Shown piece after piece: positions 34,389 through 43,767 of a stretch of DNA of 64,000 nt. The notes beneath the pieces are model-generated. The model did no database searches. It was not told the DNA's origin and was given only the letters and a program-made list of their open reading frames with translations. Numbering within the stretch: position 1 is the stretch's first letter; every line of letters starts with the position of its first letter. The position numbers and the translations under genes were made by a program. This stretch comes from Marinactinospora thermotolerans DSM 45154 (lineage in GTDB: Bacteria > Actinomycetota > Actinomycetes > Streptosporangiales > Streptosporangiaceae), in assembly GCF_900167435.1 (NCBI RefSeq), contig NZ_FUWS01000011.1:1-64000 (forward strand). Direction: 5' to 3'.

Positions 34389-37130
34389 GTGCCACCCAAG
34401 AAGGGCAGCGCCGGCAGGAACGGCTCGAACGACAGCGGAAGGGGCGGAGGAAACCGCCTCGTCATCGTCGAGTCGCCTGCGAAGGCCAAGACGATCGCCG
34501 GCTATCTCGGCCGGGGCTACGTCGTGGAGTCCAGCATCGGCCACATCCGCGACCTGCCGACCAAGGCCGCCGAGATCCCGGCCCGGTACAAGGGCGAGCC
34601 GTGGGCGCGCCTGGGCGTCGATGTCGACCACGACTTCGAACCGCTCTACGTCGTCACCGCCGACAAGAAGTCCCACGTCAAGAAGTTGAAGGAGCTGCTG
34701 GCCGAGGCCGACGAGCTCTACCTCGCCACCGATGAGGACCGCGAGGGCGAGGCCATCGCCTGGCACCTGCGCGAGGAGCTCAAGCCGAAGATCCCGGTCA
34801 AGCGGATGGTGTTCAACGAGATCACCAAGGACGCGATCCGGCGCGCGGCGGAGAACACCCGCGACCTCAACCTGCGGCTCGTCGACGCCCAGGAGACCCG
34901 TCGCATCCTCGACCGGCTCTACGGCTACGAGGTGTCGCCGGTCCTGTGGAAGAAGGTCATGCCGAAACTCTCGGCGGGCCGGGTCCAGTCGGTGGCCACC
35001 CGCCTGGTCGTCGAACGCGAACGCGAGCGGATCGCGTTCACCGCCGCCGAGTACTGGGGTCTCAAGGCGCTCTTCGACGCCGCGGGCAACGGCTCGGGTG
35101 CCGACCCCTCGGTCTTCCCCGCCGCCCTCGTCTCGGTCGACGGCGCCCGCGTCGCCCAGGGGCGCGACTTCACCGCCCAGGGACGGCTGCGCTCGGATTC
35201 GGGCGTGCTCCACCTGGACGAGGACGCGGCCCGGGCGCTGGCCGGCCGGCTGGTCGGCGCGCACTTCGCGGTCCGCTCGGTCGAGCGCAAGCCCTACCGG
35301 CGCTCCCCCTACGCGCCGTTTCGCACCACGACGCTGCAACAGGAGGCGTCGCGCAAGCTCGGCTTCTCGGCCAAGCAGACGATGCAGGTGGCCCAGCGTC
35401 TCTACGAGAACGGCTTCATCACCTATATGCGGACCGACAGCACCACGCTGTCGGAGAGCGCCATCGCCGCGGCCCGTGACCAGGCGACCCGGCTGTACGG
35501 CGCCTCCCACGTGCCCGACAAGCCGCGCGTCTACGCGGCCAAGGTGAAGAACGCGCAGGAGGCGCACGAGGCCATCCGCCCGGCGGGCGACTCCTTCCGC
35601 ACCCCGGCCGAGACCGGTCTGAGCGGCGCCGAGCTGCGGCTCTACGAGCTCATCTGGAAGCGCACGGTCGCCTCCCAGATGAAGGACGCCGTCGGCGAGT
35701 CGGTGAGCGTGCGCGTGGCGGGCACCTCCACCTCCGGGGAGAACGTCGAGTTCGGCGCCTCCGGCAAGATCATCACCTTCCACGGCTTCCTCAAGGCCTA
35801 CGTCGAGGGGGCCGACGACCCCGAGGCCGAGCTCGACGACCGCGAGCGCCGGTTGCCGCCGTTGGAGGAGGGCGACACCCTCAAGGCCGAGAGCATCGAG
35901 GCCGAGGGGCACAGCACCCGTCCGCCCGCGCGCTACACCGAGGCCACCCTGGTCAAGGAGCTGGAGGATCGCGAGATCGGCCGTCCCTCGACCTATGCCT
36001 CGATCATCGGCACGATCCTGGACCGCGGCTACGTGTTCAAAAAGGGCTCGGCCCTGGTGCCGTCCTTCCTCGCGTTCGCCGTCGTGCAGCTGCTGGAGCG
36101 CCACTTCGGCAACCTGGTCGACTATGACTTCACCGCGCGCATGGAGGACATGCTCGACGACATCGCGCGGGGCGAGGCCGAACGGGTGCCGTGGCTGCGC
36201 CGCTTCTACCACGGTGGTGAGGACGAGGCCGGTCTCAAGGAACTGGTCGACGACCACCTCGCCGACATCGACCCCAAGGAGGTCAGCTCCTTCCCGCTGG
36301 CCGGCACCGACATCATGATCCGGGTCGGGCGGTTCGGGCCCTACCTGGAACGCGACGGCCAGCGGGTCAACGTGCCCGAGGACCTGGCGCCCGACGAGCT
36401 CACCAAGGACAAGGCCGAGGAGCTGTTCGCCCAGCCCAGCGGCGACCGCGAGCTCGGGACCGATCCCGAGACCGGCCGTCTGGTGGTGGCGCGCAACGGG
36501 CGGTTCGGCCCCTATGTGACCGAGGTCCTGGAGGAGCCCGCGGCCGAGCCCGAGGGTGGGACCAAGACCAGGACGCGCAAGAAGGCCGCGGCGCCCAAGC
36601 CGCGGACCGCCTCGCTGCTGAAGTCGATGTCGCTGGACACGGTCACGCTGGAGGACGCGCTGAGACTGCTGTCGCTGCCGCGCGTGGTCGGCGAGATCGA
36701 CGGCGAGGAGGTCACCGCGCAGAACGGTCGTTACGGTCCCTACCTGAAGAAGGGCACCGACAGCCGTTCGCTGGAGACCGAGGAGCAGATGTTCACGGTC
36801 ACCATCGACCAGGCCAGGGAGCTGTTCGCCAAGCCCAAGCAGCGGGGCCGGCGGGCGTCGGCCGCCGCGCCGCTGCGCGAACTCGGCAACGACCCGGTCA
36901 GCGGCAAGCCGATGGTCGTCAAGGACGGCCGGTTCGGACCGTACGTGACCGACGGCGAGACCAACGCCTCCCTGCGCAAGGGCGACGAGGTGGAGTCGAT
37001 CACCGACGAGAGGGCCGCCGAGCTGCTCGCCGAGCGGCGGGCCAAGGCGCCGGCGAAGAAGCCGGCCGCCAAGAAGCCCGCGGCCAAGAAGCCCGCCGCG
37101 AAGAAGAAGCCGGCGCCGAAGAAGTCCTGA
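34389..37130 (+). CDS. topA: DNA topoisomerase I
   Basis: A 913-residue type IA topoisomerase that relaxes negative supercoils. The TOPRIM domain begins with RLVIVESPAKAKTIAGYLGR, and its acidic metal residues lie in TDEDREGEAIAWH (about 115-121). The active-site Tyr is in FITYMRTDSTTLS (about residue 346). Instead of zinc fingers, the C-terminal part has repeated TOPRIM_CrpD-type units (VGRFGPYLERDGQRVNVPED, RNGRFGPYVTEVLEE, QNGRYGPYLKKGTDS, KDGRFGPYVTDGETN) and a Lys/Ala/Pro tail (KKPAAKKPAAKK) as in other actinobacterial TopA proteins. GTG 34389 has GGGGAAGAG upstream. Confidence 0.98.
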   Translation: MPPKKGSAGRNGSNDSGRGGGNRLVIVESPAKAKTIAGYLGRGYVVESSIGHIRDLPTKAAEIPARYKGEPWARLGVDVDHDFEPLYVVTADKKSHVKKLKELLAEADELYLATDEDREGEAIAWHLREELKPKIPVKRMVFNEITKDAIRRAAENTRDLNLRLVDAQETRRILDRLYGYEVSPVLWKKVMPKLSAGRVQSVATRLVVERERERIAFTAAEYWGLKALFDAAGNGSGADPSVFPAALVSVDGARVAQGRDFTAQGRLRSDSGVLHLDEDAARALAGRLVGAHFAVRSVERKPYRRSPYAPFRTTTLQQEASRKLGFSAKQTMQVAQRLYENGFITYMRTDSTTLSESAIAAARDQATRLYGASHVPDKPRVYAAKVKNAQEAHEAIRPAGDSFRTPAETGLSGAELRLYELIWKRTVASQMKDAVGESVSVRVAGTSTSGENVEFGASGKIITFHGFLKAYVEGADDPEAELDDRERRLPPLEEGDTLKAESIEAEGHSTRPPARYTEATLVKELEDREIGRPSTYASIIGTILDRGYVFKKGSALVPSFLAFAVVQLLERHFGNLVDYDFTARMEDMLDDIARGEAERVPWLRRFYHGGEDEAGLKELVDDHLADIDPKEVSSFPLAGTDIMIRVGRFGPYLERDGQRVNVPEDLAPDELTKDKAEELFAQPSGDRELGTDPETGRLVVARNGRFGPYVTEVLEEPAAEPEGGTKTRTRKKAAAPKPRTASLLKSMSLDTVTLEDALRLLSLPRVVGEIDGEEVTAQNGRYGPYLKKGTDSRSLETEEQMFTVTIDQARELFAKPKQRGRRASAAAPLRELGNDPVSGKPMVVKDGRFGPYVTDGETNASLRKGDEVESITDERAAELLAERRAKAPAKKPAAKKPAAKKPAAKKKPAPKKS

Positions 37131-37150
37131 CCCGGCGACACCCGCCCGAC

Positions 37151-37190
37151 CGGCCGTGCCGCGGCCCCGCCCGGGGCCGCGGCACGGCCG
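37151..37190 (+). terminator. 18-bp perfect stem terminator after topA
   Basis: CGGCCGTGCCGCGGCCCC (37151-37168) pairs exactly with 37173-37190 around the loop GCCC, 20 bases after the topA stop. Confidence 0.8.
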
Positions 37191-37215
37191 TGTCCGGGCC
37201 TTCCCCACGCGGTAA

Positions 37216-37231
37216 TGTGTTGTGGATCACA
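37216..37231. promoter_or_regulatory. Crp/Fnr-family-like binding site
   Basis: TGTGTTGTGGATCACA matches the CRP consensus TGTGA-N6-TCACA at 9 of 10 conserved positions. It lies 113 bases before the MFS-thymidylate kinase start. Actinobacterial Crp/GlxR proteins recognise the same motif. Confidence 0.5.
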
Positions 37232-37331
37232 TATGCTGTCGGAGGGGTGAACACGCAGGAGGGCCGCGTTATGCGCGTTCCGTCACGAATAGGAGCTGGA
37301 CCGAAAGCGCGGTTAGGGTCTGAACCGTCGC

Positions 37332-37345
37332 TACGCTTTTCGCCA
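37332..37345 (+). promoter_or_regulatory. Probable -10 box of a leaderless transcript
   Basis: TACGCT at 37332-37337 ends seven bases before the ATG at 37345, and no Shine-Dalgarno sequence is present. Transcription starting at or next to the ATG would give a leaderless mRNA. Confidence 0.5.
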
Positions 37346-39402
37346 TGAGCAGATCTGGACCATTCGGGGAGCCGGGCGAGACCCGCTCCGTCCTGGCGAT
37401 CAAGCCGTTCCGGCGGCTGTGGATCTCGCTGTCGCTGTCCAGCCTCGGCGACTGGCTCAGCCTGCTCGCCCTCATGTCGCTGGCCACGATCCTCACCCAG
37501 GACCGCAGCCCGCTCGTGCAGTACTTCGCCGTCAGCGGCGTGGTCCTGCTCAAGCTGCTGCCCTCGATCCTGTTGAGTCCCCTCGCCGGGGCCCTCGCCG
37601 ACCGCATCGACCGGCGCCTCACCATGGTCGTCGGCGACATCCTGCGCGGTCTGCTCTACATCTCCATCCCGATCGTGGGCCGCCTCGACTGGTTGCTGAT
37701 CGCCAACTTCCTGGCCGAGTGCGTGGCCCTGTTCTGGGCCCCGGCCAAGGACGCCACCGTCCCCAACCTCGTCCCCAAGAACAAGCTGGAACAGGCCAAC
37801 CAGCTCAGCCTGTTCAGCACCTACGGTTCCGCCCCGGTCGCCGCGGGACTGTTCGCGCTCCTGGCCGCGTTCAGCTCGGTGCTCGGCGGGCTGTTCCCCT
37901 CCCTGGGCACCCCCGAGGCCGACCTCGCCCTCTACATCAACGGCGTCACCTTCTTCGTCGCGGCGGTCGTCATCTGGCGCCTGCCCGTCCCCGCGCGGGA
38001 GCCCGCCACCGCCGACCGTTCCTCGGTCCTGCGCACGATCTGGGAGGGATGGCGTTTCGCCGGCACCACCCCCCTGGTCCGCGGTCTGCTCCTGGGGATG
38101 CTCGGGGCCTTCGCGGCCGGCGGCGCGGTCGTCGGCGTGGCCCGCCTGTTCGTCGAGACGCTGGGCGCCGGCAACGCCGGGTTCGGTGTGATGTTCGGCG
38201 CGGTGTTCGCCGGCATGGCCGTCGGGATGTTCGCCGGCCCGCGCATCCTGCGCGACTTCAGCCGGCGTCGGCTGTTCGGCCTGGGCCTGGGCATGTCGGC
38301 GGTCGCCCTGCTGCTGGTGGGCCTCATCCCCAACATGGTCTTCGCCGCCGGGATGACCGTGCTCGTCGGCGCGGGCGCGGGTGTCGCCTGGGTGACCGGG
38401 CTGACGATGCTGGGCCGTGAGGTCGAGGACGACATCCGCGGGCGGACCTTCGCGTTCCTGCACGCCGCCGCGAAGATCGTGCTCATGGGCTCGGTCGCGG
38501 TCGCCCCGCTGCTGGCCGGACTGATCGGCTCGCACCGCTGGCAGGTGCGCGAGCTCACCTACGACTTCTCCGGTTCGGCCGGGGTCCTGCTCATCGCGGC
38601 GCTGTTGTTGCTGCTGGTGGCCTTCGTCTCCTACCGGCAGATGAACGACTCCCCCGAGGTCTCCCTGCTCACCGAGCTGGTCGCCGCGGTGCGGGGGGTG
38701 CCGCTGTCGCGTCCCCAGGAGGCCGCCGGTGTCCGTGGCACGTTCATCGTGCTGGAGGGGGGAGAGGGCGCCGGCAAGTCCACGCAGGCCCGGCAGCTGG
38801 CCATCTGGCTGCGCGAGGAGGGCTTCGACGTGGTCACCACGCGCGAGCCCGGCGCCACGAAGCTCGGCATGCGGCTGCGCGCGCTGCTGCTGGACAAGGA
38901 GCACACCGGGATGTCGGCGCGCGCCGAGGCGCTGCTGTACGCCGCCGACCGCGCCGAGCACGTCAGCTCGGTCATCCGGCCGGCCCTGGAGCGTGGCGCG
39001 ATCGTCGTCAGCGACCGCTACGTCGACTCCACCCTCGCCTATCAGGGGGCCGGGCGCGAGCTGGCCACCAGCGACGTCGCCCGGATCAACGAGTGGGCCA
39101 CCGGGGGGCTGGTCCCCGACCTGACCATCCTGCTCGACCTCCCGGTCGGCCTGGGGATGGCCCGCCACGGCCGGCCCGCCGACCGGCTTGAGGCCGAACC
39201 CGAGGAGTTCCACGAGCGGGTGCGCGCGGGGTTCCGCGCGCTCGCCGAGCGCGCCCCGGAACGCTACCTGGTGCTCGACGCGCAGCGGCCGCAGGAGGAG
39301 ATCACCCGCGAGATCCGGCGTCGCATCCGCCCGATCCTGCCCGACCCGGTTCCCGGGGACGCCGAGGAGATCACCGGAATGCTGCCGATCATCAAGGACT
39401 GA
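37345..39402 (+). CDS. tmk: MFS transporter-thymidylate kinase fusion protein
   Basis: A 685-residue two-domain protein. Residues 1-460 form an MFS-like membrane domain (FRRLWISLSLSSLGDWLSLL, LAGALADRIDRRLTMVVGD as the motif A loop, and about 10-12 hydrophobic segments). Residues ~464-685 are a complete thymidylate kinase: FIVLEGGEGAGKSTQARQL (P-loop), TTREPGATKLGMRLR, the DRYVDSTLAYQGAGREL LID-side motif, and the nucleotide-binding PDLTILLDLPVGLGMARH. It phosphorylates dTMP to dTDP for DNA synthesis. The fusion to a membrane domain is known in several actinobacteria; the domain's cargo is unknown. It is the only tmk in the window and so probably essential. Confidence 0.93.
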   Translation: MSRSGPFGEPGETRSVLAIKPFRRLWISLSLSSLGDWLSLLALMSLATILTQDRSPLVQYFAVSGVVLLKLLPSILLSPLAGALADRIDRRLTMVVGDILRGLLYISIPIVGRLDWLLIANFLAECVALFWAPAKDATVPNLVPKNKLEQANQLSLFSTYGSAPVAAGLFALLAAFSSVLGGLFPSLGTPEADLALYINGVTFFVAAVVIWRLPVPAREPATADRSSVLRTIWEGWRFAGTTPLVRGLLLGMLGAFAAGGAVVGVARLFVETLGAGNAGFGVMFGAVFAGMAVGMFAGPRILRDFSRRRLFGLGLGMSAVALLLVGLIPNMVFAAGMTVLVGAGAGVAWVTGLTMLGREVEDDIRGRTFAFLHAAAKIVLMGSVAVAPLLAGLIGSHRWQVRELTYDFSGSAGVLLIAALLLLLVAFVSYRQMNDSPEVSLLTELVAAVRGVPLSRPQEAAGVRGTFIVLEGGEGAGKSTQARQLAIWLREEGFDVVTTREPGATKLGMRLRALLLDKEHTGMSARAEALLYAADRAEHVSSVIRPALERGAIVVSDRYVDSTLAYQGAGRELATSDVARINEWATGGLVPDLTILLDLPVGLGMARHGRPADRLEAEPEEFHERVRAGFRALAERAPERYLVLDAQRPQEEITREIRRRIRPILPDPVPGDAEEITGMLPIIKD

Positions 39403-40011
39403 GCACGGCACCCCGCGGGTGCCCCGGGGCGGCGGCCGGAGCGCGCCGCGCCGGGGCCGGCCGAGGGGCGCGAGCGTGGCCGGACGCCCGGCCGGGACCT
39501 CCCGGCCGGGCGTCGCGCGTTCGACCGTGGCGTCCAGGGCCGTCACCGGTTTTGGAAGACGGGTGTCGTCGGGGGAGTCGGCGGGCCGCTCGCGTGGCCC
39601 GGGGAAGGTGTCCGCTCCGGGTGCACTGAGCGGTGGCGGCGCCGCACCGCGCGGGTTCCCGGCGGACCGGAGACGCCCGAGGTGCCGGCCGTTTCGCCGG
39701 CACGACCGCCACCCCCATCCCACGCCTCCGGCCGGGCCACGCGGGCCGCTCGCGGGGTGCCCGCGTCGCGTACCTTCCCGGCCGCCCGGCCCACGGCGTC
39801 CCGGGCGCCGACAACGCCGAGGAGGCGGCCCCGGCCCGGCGACCAGCGACGCCCACCACGGCGGTCACCCCAGGCCCCGCCCGGCCCGCGAAGCCGCGCC
39901 GGAGCCGGCCGGGATGACGGGGACACCTGGGCCGTCCACGAGGAAGGGGACGGGGGACGTCGTGTGGATCACCGCCCGGCGCGTCCCCGCGGGCTCCTAT
40001 GCTGGTTCACG
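39403..40011. other. 609-bp gap between tmk and holB
   Basis: Extremely GC-rich DNA without a recognisable gene, although tmk and holB are usually close together. Only chance frames without motifs are present. Confidence 0.5.
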
Positions 40012-40012
40012 A
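39998..40012 (+). promoter_or_regulatory. Probable -10 box of leaderless holB transcript
   Basis: TATGCT (39998-40003) lies eight bases before the holB ATG at 40012, without a ribosome-binding sequence between them. Confidence 0.55.
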
Positions 40013-41184
40013 TGAGCGTCTTCGACGACCTGGTGGGCCAGGACACGGTGATCGAGCAGCTGCGCTCGGCCACGCGGGCGGCGGACGACCTGCTGGCCGG
40101 CGGCGCCGGCGCGGGCATGACGCACGCCTGGCTGTTCACCGGACCGCCCGGCTCGGGCCGCTCCGAGGCCGCGCGCGCCTTCGCCGCGGCGTTGCAGTGC
40201 CCTGACGGCGGCTGCGGCCACTGCCCCTCCTGCCACCAGGTCCTCACCGGCACCCACGCCGACGTGCTGTACGTACGCCCCAGCGGCCTGAGCTTCGGGG
40301 TGGACAAGACCCGCGACCTCGTCCTGCGCGCGGCCTCCAGCCCCACCGGGGGGCGGTTCCGCGTCGTGCTGTTCGAGGACGCCGACCGCGCCACCGAGGC
40401 CGCCTCCAACGCGCTGCTCAAGGCGGTCGAGGAGCCCGCCCCCCGCACCGTGTGGCTGCTGTGCACGCCCACCGCCGAGGACCTCCTGGTCACCATCCGG
40501 TCCCGCTGCCGCCTGGTCACGTTGCGCACGCCCACCACTGACGCCGTCGTCGACGCGCTGGTGCGGCGCGACGGTGTCGACCCCGGCGTCGCCGCCGAGG
40601 CGGCCCGCGCCGCGGCCGGCGATGTCGAGCGGGCCCGTCGGCTCGCCACCGACCCCGCCACCCGCGACCGGCGCGAGGAGGTGCTGTCCATCCCCGCGCG
40701 CCTCGACGGGCTGGGCGCGTGCGTCTCCGCGGCGGCCCGCCTCTACGAGCTCGCCGAGGCCGACGCCAAGGAGAGCACCAGCGCGCTCGACGAACGCGAG
40801 AAGGCCGACATGAAGGCCGCGTTCGGCGAGGGGTCCACCGGCAAGGGGGTCGCCAAGGCGGTCCGCGGCGCCGCCGGGGCCCTCAAGGACCTTGAGGAGC
40901 AGCAGAAACGCCGCGCCACCCGGATCAAGCGCGACGCCTACGACCTCGCGCTGATGGATCTCGCCGCGTTCTACCGGGACGTCCTCGCCGTGCAGATGGG
41001 GGCGACCGTGCAACTGAGCACGGCGAACCGCCGGGCCGACCTGGAACGGGTCGCGGCCTCCTCGACGCCCGAGTCCACCCTGCGCCGCATCGACGCCATC
41101 ATGGAGTGCCGCCGCAGGATCGGCGCCAACGTCCACCCGCAGATCGCGATGGAGGCCATGACCGCGGCCCTGTACCTCGGGTGA
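40012..41184 (+). CDS. holB: DNA polymerase III subunit delta'
   Basis: A 390-residue clamp-loader subunit. It begins VFDDLVGQDTVIEQLRSA, has a P-loop-like FTGPPGSGRSEAARAFAAAL, a zinc-binding cluster CPDGGCGHCPSCHQVLTG with four Cys, the sensor region VVLFEDADRATEAASNALLK, AVEEPAPRTVWLLC, and the arginine-finger motif TIRSRCRLVTL (SRC). The C-terminal helical part includes actinobacterial extensions. It acts in the complex that loads the sliding clamp during replication. No Shine-Dalgarno sequence precedes the ATG; the transcript is probably leaderless. Confidence 0.95.
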   Translation: MSVFDDLVGQDTVIEQLRSATRAADDLLAGGAGAGMTHAWLFTGPPGSGRSEAARAFAAALQCPDGGCGHCPSCHQVLTGTHADVLYVRPSGLSFGVDKTRDLVLRAASSPTGGRFRVVLFEDADRATEAASNALLKAVEEPAPRTVWLLCTPTAEDLLVTIRSRCRLVTLRTPTTDAVVDALVRRDGVDPGVAAEAARAAAGDVERARRLATDPATRDRREEVLSIPARLDGLGACVSAAARLYELAEADAKESTSALDEREKADMKAAFGEGSTGKGVAKAVRGAAGALKDLEEQQKRRATRIKRDAYDLALMDLAAFYRDVLAVQMGATVQLSTANRRADLERVAASSTPESTLRRIDAIMECRRRIGANVHPQIAMEAMTAALYLG

Positions 41185-41260
41185 GCCGGAAAGGCCGTGG
41201 CCCGTCCCGGCCTCATCCCTCCCGGGCCGCCGCCCACCCCATAGGGTGACCTCCGTGGGG

Positions 41261-42112
41261 ATGATGATGGCGGTCAGCTTCGAACGGTACGGCCGGCTGT
41301 ACTACCTCGATCCGGGCGGGCTCACCCCGGCCGTGGGGGACAAGGTCCTCGTCCCCACCGACTCCGGTCCCGAGGTCGCCGAGTGCGTGTGGGCGCCGCA
41401 GTGGGTGAGCGAGGACGTCGAGGGGCTGCCGGTGTGCGCGGGCATCGCCACGCGCGCCGACCTCGCCAGGGACGAGCGCAACCGGCGGCGCCGTGGGGCC
41501 GCGCGCCCGGTCGTCAAACGGCTCGTCCGCGCCCACGGGCTGCCCATGAAGGTGGTGGGGATCGACTACGTCCCCTCCCCCGAGGTCTTCACCGTGTACT
41601 TCTCCTCTCCCCGGCGCGTGGACTTCCGGGAGCTGGTGCGCGAACTCTCGCGGGCGCTGGGCGCCCGGGTGGAGCTGCGCCAGGTCGGCGCCCGAGACGA
41701 GGCGCGCCTCCAAGGGGGGATCGGCCCGTGCGGCCGGGACCTGTGCTGTGCCACCTTCCTCAAGGACTTCGAGCCCGTCTCGGTGCGCATGGCCAAGGAG
41801 CAGAACCTGCCGGTCAACCCCATGCGCATCTCCGGTGCCTGCGGCCGGCTCATGTGCTGCCTCAAGTACGAGCACCCCCTCTACCAGGAGTTCAAGGCCA
41901 CCACGCCCGCGCCGGGCAGCCGGGTGTCCACCCCCGAGGGCGACGGGGTGGTCGTCGGGCACGACGTTCCCAGGGAGCGGGTGGTGGTGCGGATCAGCGG
42001 CAGCGGGCGACGCTGCGCCTGCGACCGCGCCGACGTCTGCGGACCTCGCCGGGCCTATGACAGCGCCCACCCGCCGGCGCGGACCGGCACGGAGGAAGGA
42101 AACGACCGGTGA
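41261..42112 (+). CDS. PSP1-domain (RicT-like) protein
   Basis: A 283-residue protein of the PSP1 C-terminal domain family. After an N-terminal beta domain (VSFERYGRLYYLDPGGLTPA, VGDKVLVPTDSGPEVAECVW) comes the conserved core VVGIDYVPSPEVFTVYFSSP, RVDFRELVRELSRALGARVE, RQVGARDEARLQGGIGPCGR, DLCCATFL, and CGRLMCCLKYEH. The Cys residues match those binding iron-sulphur clusters in the Bacillus RicT/YaaT complex that aids RNA maturation. Starts at 41246, 41255 (GTG) or 41261 (ATG) are possible. The stop overlaps the next gene's start by GTGA. Confidence 0.9.
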   Translation: MMMAVSFERYGRLYYLDPGGLTPAVGDKVLVPTDSGPEVAECVWAPQWVSEDVEGLPVCAGIATRADLARDERNRRRRGAARPVVKRLVRAHGLPMKVVGIDYVPSPEVFTVYFSSPRRVDFRELVRELSRALGARVELRQVGARDEARLQGGIGPCGRDLCCATFLKDFEPVSVRMAKEQNLPVNPMRISGACGRLMCCLKYEHPLYQEFKATTPAPGSRVSTPEGDGVVVGHDVPRERVVVRISGSGRRCACDRADVCGPRRAYDSAHPPARTGTEEGNDR

Positions 42113-43641
42113 ACAGGTTCGCGGTGCCAGGGGCCGCGTTGGCGTTGGCGCTCCTCGCCTCGGGTTGTGGCGGCGCCTCCCCCCGTGAGGAGGAGGCCCC
42201 CGCGCCCCTGCGGGCCTTCTACGAGCAGGAGGTCGCCTGGGAGGACTGCGGTGGCGGGTTCGAGTGCGCCGACGTGCGGGTCCCGCTCGACTACGACGAC
42301 CCGGCCGGGGCCGAGCTGACCATCGCGGTGATCCGCTTGCCCGCCTCCGGCGCGGATCCGGTGGGGTCGCTGCTGGTCAACCCGGGCGGGCCCGGTGCCT
42401 CGGGGGTCGACTACGCGCGCGCGGCGGAGCACATCGTCAGCGAACAGGTGCGAGAGCGGTTCGACGTCGTCGGGTTCGACCCGCGCGGCGTGGGCGGCAG
42501 CAGCCCCGTCCACTGCCTGGACCGCGAGGAACTGGACGCCTACCTGGGCGGCCAGTACGACACCGAGGACGGCGACGGTGATCCCACCGAGGTCACCCCC
42601 GAAGGGCTGGAGGAGCTGGAGGAGGCCAACCGGGGGTTCGTCGAGGGGTGCGTCGAGCACTCCGCCGACCTGCTGCCCCATATCGGTACGGCCGACGTCG
42701 CCCACGACCTCGACGTGCTGCGCGGGGTCCTCGGCGACGACGGGCTCACCTACCTCGGCAAGTCCTACGGCACCTACATCGGGGCGATGTACGCCGAACT
42801 CCACCCCGACCGGGTGCGCGCGCTCGTCCTCGACGGGGCCATGGACCCGGAGCTGGGCCAGTTGGAGACCAGCGTGGAGCAGGCGAAGGGGTTCACCACG
42901 GCGCTGACCGCCTTCGTCGAGGACTGTCTCTCCCAGGCGGAGTGCCCGTTGGCCGAGGGCGCCGGCACCACCGTCGAGCAGGCCAACGGGCGCCTCACCG
43001 ACCTGCTGGAGCGCACGGCAGAGGAGCCGTTGCGCAACGGGCTCGGGGACGGGCGCGAGGTCAACCGCGCCAGGGTCGAGACCGGGGTCCTGGCCGCGCT
43101 GTACAGCGAGTCCTACTGGCCGCGGGTGCGTTCGGCGCTCACCGACGCCTTCGAGCGCGGAGACGGGACCGCGCTGCTGGAACTCGGAGACGAGCTGTAC
43201 GGCAGGGAGCCGGGCGGCGGGTACGAGAACTCGACGGCGGCGCTCATCGCCGTCAACTGCGCCGACCGCGCCGCGCCCCGGGACATCGCCGCCTACGAGG
43301 AGGCGGCGGACGCCGCCGCCGAGGCGTCCCCCCTGTTCGGCCCGTCGCTGGCGTGGGGAGCGCTGCCGTGCGCCTACTGGCCGCGCGACGCGGTCGCCGA
43401 ACCCGTCGACATCGACGGGAGCGGCGCGCCCCCGATTCTGGTCGTGGGCACGACCCGGGATTCGGCCACCCCTTACCAGTGGGCGCAGAATCTCGCCGGA
43501 GTACTGGAGTCGGGCGTGCTGTTGACCCACGAGGGCGACGGGCACACCGCTTACCGCACCGGTGACCCCTGCGTGGACGCCGCCGTGGACGCCTATCTGC
43601 TGGAGGAGCGGGTGCCGGAGGACGGCACCGTCTGCGCCTGA
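42109..43641 (+). CDS. Secreted alpha/beta hydrolase, TAP-like tripeptidyl aminopeptidase lipoprotein
   Basis: A 510-residue exported hydrolase of the SlpD/SlpE/TAP group. A lipoprotein signal (RFAVPGAALALALLASGCGG) has the lipobox LASGC. The alpha/beta hydrolase core has LLVNPGGPGASG (oxyanion side), VVGFDPRGVGGSSPVHC, the nucleophile elbow YLGKSYGTYIGAMYA (Ser in GKSYG), the catalytic Asp in VVGTTRDSATPY and the His in EGDGHTAY. The C-terminal TAP-like domain is complete. GTG 42109 overlaps the PSP1 stop, with GGAGGAAGG upstream. It probably trims N-terminal tripeptides from secreted proteins. Confidence 0.93.
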   Translation: MNRFAVPGAALALALLASGCGGASPREEEAPAPLRAFYEQEVAWEDCGGGFECADVRVPLDYDDPAGAELTIAVIRLPASGADPVGSLLVNPGGPGASGVDYARAAEHIVSEQVRERFDVVGFDPRGVGGSSPVHCLDREELDAYLGGQYDTEDGDGDPTEVTPEGLEELEEANRGFVEGCVEHSADLLPHIGTADVAHDLDVLRGVLGDDGLTYLGKSYGTYIGAMYAELHPDRVRALVLDGAMDPELGQLETSVEQAKGFTTALTAFVEDCLSQAECPLAEGAGTTVEQANGRLTDLLERTAEEPLRNGLGDGREVNRARVETGVLAALYSESYWPRVRSALTDAFERGDGTALLELGDELYGREPGGGYENSTAALIAVNCADRAAPRDIAAYEEAADAAAEASPLFGPSLAWGALPCAYWPRDAVAEPVDIDGSGAPPILVVGTTRDSATPYQWAQNLAGVLESGVLLTHEGDGHTAYRTGDPCVDAAVDAYLLEERVPEDGTVCA

Positions 43642-43767
43642 CCGGTCCCCGCGGGCACGGGGACCGACGGGAGGGGTTCGCCCGGTCGGCTAAATTCTCC
43701 ACAAAGTCCGCGGCGGCGTGGGCTCGGTGCTCTCCCCGGAGGGAAGATCCCGGCGGGGGGATGCACC

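Noticed and set aside
37000-39723. A 907-codon open frame on the - strand
   Set aside because: It runs antisense to the tmk fusion and topA end, with the His/Gln/Arg-rich composition of a GC-bias shadow.
13243-39980. A 15-base match GTGGATCACCGCCCG near 13243 and 39963
   Set aside because: One chance match of this length in a GC-rich window is not surprising, and the contexts are unrelated.
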